This document shows positions 60,100 to 64,000 of a stretch of 64,000 nucleotides of DNA, one piece after another. The notes beneath the pieces were generated by a model, which was not told where the DNA came from, made no database searches, and saw only the letters and a program-made list of their open reading frames with translations. This DNA comes from Oligella sp050920755 (GTDB lineage: Bacteria > Pseudomonadota > Gammaproteobacteria > Burkholderiales > Burkholderiaceae_B): the NCBI RefSeq assembly GCF_050920755.1, contig NZ_CP158480.1, positions 1,116,001-1,180,000 of the forward strand. Reading direction: 5' to 3'. Numbering within the stretch: the first letter of the stretch is position 1; each line of letters starts with the position of its first letter. The position numbers were made by a program, and so were the translations under genes.

Positions 60100-60125
60100 C
60101 CCCGCTAAGTAGGTACCTAGCGGGG
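60100..60125 (-). terminator. Terminator of tRNA-Ser
   Basis: CCCCGCTA/TAGCGGGG stem, with T-rich bases following on the minus strand, 12 bp after the tRNA end. Confidence 0.7.
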
Positions 60126-60136
60126 ATATATATCTT

Positions 60137-60230
60137 TGGCGGGAACGGAGGGATTCGAACCCTCGATACAGGTTTAAGCCCGTATGCTTCCTTAGCAGGG
60201 AAGTACCTTCAGCCTCTCGGTCACGTTCCC
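60137..60230 (-). tRNA. tRNA-Ser (anticodon GCT)
   Basis: The minus strand folds as a class II tRNA: acceptor GGGAACG/CGTTCCC, D-loop region ACCGAGAGGCTGAAGG, anticodon stem CTTCC/GGAAG around CTGCTAA (anticodon GCT), a long variable arm, T-loop GTTCGAATC and an encoded CCA. Confidence 0.95.
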
Positions 60231-60296
60231 AAAGAATTTATAATTATATAGTTTAATTTTGAATTCTGCCAGTGTTTTGGCAAAATAAACTAAAAA

Positions 60297-61562
60297 TTAG
60301 TCCTCTTCTGTTGTTTCCTGATCCAAATCGAAGGCTTTATGCAGCGCACGAACGGCCAGCTCCATGTATTTATCCTCAATCAGTACGGAAGTCTTAATTT
60401 CACTGGTACTGATCATCTGAATATTGACACCTTCTTGTGCCAAGGTGCTGAACATTTTACTAGCAACGCCCGCGTGTGAGTGCATGCCGATACCGACGAT
60501 GGATACTTTACAAACCTTATCATCAGTGATGACCTCGCGCGCTTTGACATTTTTTAAAACCACCTCGTTAATCACCTTGATGGCCTGCTTAAAGCCGGTA
60601 CGATTAACGGTAAAAGAGAAGTCAGTGGTACCGTCAACGGATTGATTTTGAATAATCATATCGACGTCGATATTTGCATCGGCAATCGGGCTGAGAATGC
60701 CGGAGGCGATGCCGGGATGGTCAGGCACACCCAGGATAGTGATTTTAGCCTCGTCACGACTAAAGGCAATACCAGAAACAACAGCAGCTTCCATACTCGG
60801 ATCTTCCTCAATAGTAATTAGGGTGCCTGAAACAATCTCCTCTTCGACAGGAATTTCAGGATCGGTTAATGATGATAAAACGCGTAGAGGAACTTTGTAT
60901 TTACCGGCAAACTCTACGGCACGAATTTGTAATACTTTAGAACCTAAAGAGGCCATCTCCAGCATTTCTTCAAAAGAAATCACATTCATACGGCGCGCTT
61001 CCGGTACCACGCGCGGGTCAGTGGTATATACACCGTCCACATCGGTAAAAATCAGGCATTGATCGGCACCGATTGCAGCAGCAATGGCGACAGCGGAAGT
61101 GTCCGAACCGCCGCGTCCTAAAGTGGTGATATTGCCCTCGGGATCAATGCCTTGGAAACCGGTCACGATCACTACCTTGCCTGCATTTAAGTCGTTAATC
61201 ACGCGCTGACCGTCAATCTCCTTGATACGAGCCTTGGTAAATGCGCTATCTGTTTTTACCGGGACTTGCCAACCGGTATAACTGCGGGCATCAACGCCCT
61301 GAGCATGTAGAGCCAGTGCTAAGAGAGCACTACTGGCTTGCTCACCGGTGGAGGCCAACATATCAAGCTCACGCGGGTCAGGCATATCGGACAGCTCGGC
61401 CGCCAAACCTAAAAGACGATTAGTCTCACCCGCCATGGCTGATGGCACCACAACGACTTGGTGTCCGGCCTTATGCCATTTGGCGACGCGCTTTGCTACA
61501 TTTTGAATGCGCTCGACGGAGCCCATGGAAGTACCACCGAATTTTTGTACGATTAGGGACAT
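60297..61562 (-). CDS. lysC: Aspartate kinase
   Basis: The enzyme phosphorylates aspartate, the first step to lysine, threonine and methionine. The N-terminal kinase domain has KFGGTSMGS (residues 7-15), GRGGSDTSAVA near residue 150 and FTDVDGVYTTDPR near residue 175. Two ACT domains follow (ILGVPDHPGIAS; VSIVGIGMHSHAGVAS), the site of feedback control. Length 421 is normal. It is followed by tRNA-Ser on the same strand, a common betaproteobacterial order. Confidence 0.96.
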   Translation of the reverse strand: MSLIVQKFGGTSMGSVERIQNVAKRVAKWHKAGHQVVVVPSAMAGETNRLLGLAAELSDMPDPRELDMLASTGEQASSALLALALHAQGVDARSYTGWQVPVKTDSAFTKARIKEIDGQRVINDLNAGKVVIVTGFQGIDPEGNITTLGRGGSDTSAVAIAAAIGADQCLIFTDVDGVYTTDPRVVPEARRMNVISFEEMLEMASLGSKVLQIRAVEFAGKYKVPLRVLSSLTDPEIPVEEEIVSGTLITIEEDPSMEAAVVSGIAFSRDEAKITILGVPDHPGIASGILSPIADANIDVDMIIQNQSVDGTTDFSFTVNRTGFKQAIKVINEVVLKNVKAREVITDDKVCKVSIVGIGMHSHAGVASKMFSTLAQEGVNIQMISTSEIKTSVLIEDKYMELAVRALHKAFDLDQETTEED

Positions 61563-61824
61563 TTTTTATAACAAAAAAAGTTGAAGAAACAGTTAATATT
61601 ACCTTAAAAGTCCGTACTTCTAGGGAATTTCTTATTAAAAGTTTATAAAAAACGTCTATTAATCTATTTGCAATTTTTGCGATTGGACTAATAAGGACTT
61701 TTTATTGGGTTAACCCTTAAAAGTCATCAAAATGACGATTTTTTAACAATGATAGGAGTATGTTAGATGATAAAGTTTTATATTATTTTTTGAATAAATT
61801 CTAACAGCGATTTTTTGGGAGACA

Positions 61825-62727
61825 ATGATGCGAATCGGTTTTATCGGTCTGGGTAATATGGGCGGTCCAATGGCTTTAAATCTGGCCAAGGCAGGTCATG
61901 AGTTAACTGTATTTGATTTATCCATAGAGGCTATCAGTGCCTTACAGGAAAAGGCACAGATCACAGTGGCCGCATCACCGGTAGAGTTGGCTGCAGCAGG
62001 TCAGGACGTGATTGTGACGATGTTACCGGCAGCGGCTCATGTTAAGTCGGTTTATCTGGGCGACGATGGTAATAGCGGTATTATTGCGGCTAGTGCAGCG
62101 GGTACGATTTTAATCGATTCTTCCACCATCGATCCGGGCACGGCGCGTGAAGTGGCAGAGGTGGCTGAGGCCAAGGGCGTGATCATTCTGGACGCACCGG
62201 TCTCCGGCGGTACCGTGGGTGCACAAAATGCGACTTTAACATTTATGGTCGGTGCGACCGAAGAGGGTTTTGCCAAGGCTAAGCCGATTTTAGAAGCCAT
62301 GGGTAAAAATATTGTTTATTGCGGTGGTCATGGTAACGGTCAGGTCGCCAAGGTCGCCAATAATATGCTACTCGGCATCAGTATGATCGGCGTGGCCGAA
62401 GCGATGAATTTGGGTGTTAAGCTCGGTATGGATCCTAAGACCTTAGCCGGTATTATTAACACGTCTTCCGGTCGCTGCTGGAGTTCCGATGTTAATAATC
62501 CTTGGCCCGGTGTGATTGAAACGGCACCGGCCGGCCGTGATTATCAGGGCGGTTTTTTTACTGATTTGATGTTAAAAGATATGGGTTTGGCATTGGAGGC
62601 TGCTGCTCAAAGTGACAGTGCCGTACCGATGGGTAATTTAGCTCATACGCTGTACAAGGAGTCGAGCGAAGCGGGTAACGGTCGCAGTGACTTTTCTTCA
62701 ATCTTAAAGCATATTCAGAGTAAATAA
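61825..62727 (+). CDS. mmsB: 3-hydroxyisobutyrate dehydrogenase
   Basis: An NAD-dependent enzyme of valine degradation, converting 3-hydroxyisobutyrate to methylmalonate semialdehyde. The NAD motif GFIGLGNMGGPMA is at residues 5-17, the substrate motif DAPVSGGTVGA near residue 121 and the catalytic Lys in GNGQVAKVANNM near residue 174. TGGGAGAC precedes the start. The acyl-CoA dehydrogenase gene follows after 10 bp, which fits a valine/isobutyryl-CoA operon. Confidence 0.92.
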   Translation: MMRIGFIGLGNMGGPMALNLAKAGHELTVFDLSIEAISALQEKAQITVAASPVELAAAGQDVIVTMLPAAAHVKSVYLGDDGNSGIIAASAAGTILIDSSTIDPGTAREVAEVAEAKGVIILDAPVSGGTVGAQNATLTFMVGATEEGFAKAKPILEAMGKNIVYCGGHGNGQVAKVANNMLLGISMIGVAEAMNLGVKLGMDPKTLAGIINTSSGRCWSSDVNNPWPGVIETAPAGRDYQGGFFTDLMLKDMGLALEAAAQSDSAVPMGNLAHTLYKESSEAGNGRSDFSSILKHIQSK

Positions 62728-62737
62728 TTAAGGGTAG

Positions 62738-63883
62738 ATGATGTTTAATACGACGTTAAGTGAAGACCATATCATGATGCGTGATATGGCGCGCGATTTT
62801 GCTCAAAATGAAATTGCTCCTAAAGCGCTGGAGTGGGAAGAAGCGCATTGGTTAGGTGATGATGTGATTCAGCAAATGGGTGAGTTAGGCTTTTTAGGTA
62901 TGGTAGTGCCTGAGGAGTATGGCGGTACCTACAGTGATTATATTGCTTATGCCTTAGTGATTGAAGAAATCGCCGCTGCTGACGCCGCCATGGCAACGAT
63001 GATGAGTGTCCATAGTTCCGTGGGTTGCGGCACTATTTTAAATAGTGGCAGTGAGGAGCAAAAGCGTGAGTGGTTACCACGCATGTGTACCGGCGAGATT
63101 ATCGGTGCCTTTTGTTTAACTGAGCCCCAGGCCGGCTCTGAAGCACATAATCTTAAAACGCGTGCCGAGCGTGTGGGTGATAAGTGGGTATTAAACGGCA
63201 GCAAGCAGTTTGTGACTAACGGCAAGCGTGCAGGTGTGGCAAATGTCTTTGCCGTCACTGATCCGAGCAAGGGTAAGCGCGGTATCAGCGCCTTTATCGT
63301 GCCGACGGATAATCCCGGTTATCAGGTGACCCGTGTTGAGGATAAGCTGGGCATTAAGGCCTCTGATACGTGTGCCGTCAGTTTGGATAATTGCGAATTA
63401 TCTGCCGATATGATGTTGGGCGAAGAGGGTAGAGGCCTTGCTATTGCGCTATCTAATTTGGAAAATGGCCGTATCGGTATTGCCGCACAAGCCGTCGGGA
63501 TTGCACGTGCCGCTTTAGAGGCAGCGGTTCAGTACGCCGGTGAACGTGAGCAGTTCGGTAAACCGTTAACTCAGCATCCGAGCATTGCTGATAAGTTGGC
63601 TAATATGGCAACCATGGTTAATGCCGCCCGTTTATTGACATTACATGCAGCCAGTATGAAGACGCAAAATCTGCCATGCTTATCCGAGGCCTCTCAGGCT
63701 AAACTCTACGCTTCTGAAATCGCTGAAAAGGTATGTAGCGAAGCGATTCAGATCCATGGTGGTTATGGCTACTTATCTGATTATTTGGTACAAAAGTACT
63801 ACCGTGATGCACGTATTACTCAGATCTATGAGGGTACCAGCGAGATCCAACGTCTGATTATTGCGCGTGGTCTTGGTGCATAG
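62738..63883 (+). CDS. Acyl-CoA dehydrogenase, probably isobutyryl-CoA type
   Basis: A 381-residue FAD enzyme with FCLTEPQAGSEA near residue 124, the RIGIAAQAVGIARAALEAA helix (in short GIAAQAVGIAR), QIHGGYGYLSDY near residue 342 and the C-terminal YEGTSEIQRLIIAR. The catalytic Glu of the family is expected in the IYEGTSE segment. Coupling with mmsB suggests isobutyryl- or short branched-chain acyl-CoA as substrate; the exact substrate is inferred. Confidence 0.9.
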   Translation: MMFNTTLSEDHIMMRDMARDFAQNEIAPKALEWEEAHWLGDDVIQQMGELGFLGMVVPEEYGGTYSDYIAYALVIEEIAAADAAMATMMSVHSSVGCGTILNSGSEEQKREWLPRMCTGEIIGAFCLTEPQAGSEAHNLKTRAERVGDKWVLNGSKQFVTNGKRAGVANVFAVTDPSKGKRGISAFIVPTDNPGYQVTRVEDKLGIKASDTCAVSLDNCELSADMMLGEEGRGLAIALSNLENGRIGIAAQAVGIARAALEAAVQYAGEREQFGKPLTQHPSIADKLANMATMVNAARLLTLHAASMKTQNLPCLSEASQAKLYASEIAEKVCSEAIQIHGGYGYLSDYLVQKYYRDARITQIYEGTSEIQRLIIARGLGA

Positions 63884-63919
63884 TCAATAGCCGGCGTCGG
63901 TATTTTTCAGTATAAAAAG

Positions 63920-63963
63920 TTAACCCCCAAAAGCGGAGGATTAATCCGAGATTTGGGGGTTAA
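63920..63963. terminator. Terminator after the acyl-CoA dehydrogenase gene
   Basis: TTAACCCCCAAA/TTTGGGGGTTAA, a 12-bp perfect stem with about 20 nt between, resembling the hairpin after the CRISPR array. Confidence 0.75.
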
Positions 63964-64000
63964 TTATTTGATGAATCACAGACTTAGCGATCGCTACATG

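Overview
The window looks like a chromosome segment of a moderately low-GC betaproteobacterium, probably of the Alcaligenaceae. The order quinone oxidoreductase, tpiA, secG, tRNA-Leu at the left edge is typical of that group; this placement is an inference from gene order and protein style, not from a search. Core genes lie at the two ends: the oxidoreductase, tpiA and secG at 1-2300, and tRNA-Ser, lysC, a 3-hydroxyisobutyrate dehydrogenase and an acyl-CoA dehydrogenase at 60100-63900. Everything between is accessory DNA and is visibly richer in A+T.

Region 1 (2524-37795) is a 35.3-kb integrative and conjugative element inserted in the 3' end of tRNA-Leu(GAG), with 14-bp direct repeats at its ends. 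It starts with a tyrosine integrase and ends with an excisionase-like gene. In between are a VirB/VirD4 type IV secretion operon in an unusual order (B1-B5-B6-two extra genes-B7-B8-B9-B10-a JAMM-type protein-B2-B3-B4-B11-ssb-D4), DNA-processing genes (primase-like TOPRIM protein, detached relaxase tail protein, ArdC antirestriction, MobC-like, MOBP relaxase, topoisomerase III), a two-gene BcgI-like restriction-modification system, an oriT-like region with an RP4-type nic core, a helically phased A-tract array, a toxin-antitoxin pair, and a complete plasmid-like replicon (four 22-bp iterons, DnaA box, RepA). It is therefore an ICE/plasmid hybrid.

Region 1 also carries a previously unassigned control module. 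An XRE repressor gene is followed by a promoter whose spacer and -10 box are covered by a perfect palindrome. That promoter reads into about 540 nt of strongly structured non-coding RNA with a boxA-like antitermination site near its 5' end. When the element is circular, this transcript would run through xis and attP into int and the transfer operon, where many genes are preceded by intrinsic-terminator-like hairpins. Processive antitermination is a coherent hypothesis. Five proteins of the element end in the same short basic tail, which may be a secretion signal.

Region 2 (37.8-45.8 kb) is a defence island: a remnant of an alanyl-tRNA editing gene, then a tightly coupled set of an MmeI-like DNA methyltransferase, a DEAD/DEAH-type helicase and a GIY-YIG nuclease, followed by a two-gene unit with a TIR-like effector.

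Region 3 (46.0-54.7 kb) is an insertion-sequence graveyard: an IS481-family element broken by an IS3-family element, a large UPF1-like helicase gene split by a second IS3-family element, and a third IS3-family element inside a small gene remnant. A 136-bp end fragment of the third IS is also found inside the ICE.

Region 4 (55.1-60.0 kb) holds a MaoC-like hydratase and a CRISPR locus consisting only of adaptation genes: cas2-like, cas1, a second divergent cas1 and cas2, followed by 21 repeats and 20 spacers. No interference gene is present in the window. The duplicated Cas1 and Cas2 set without an effector is the most unusual arrangement here, together with the ICE leader RNA.
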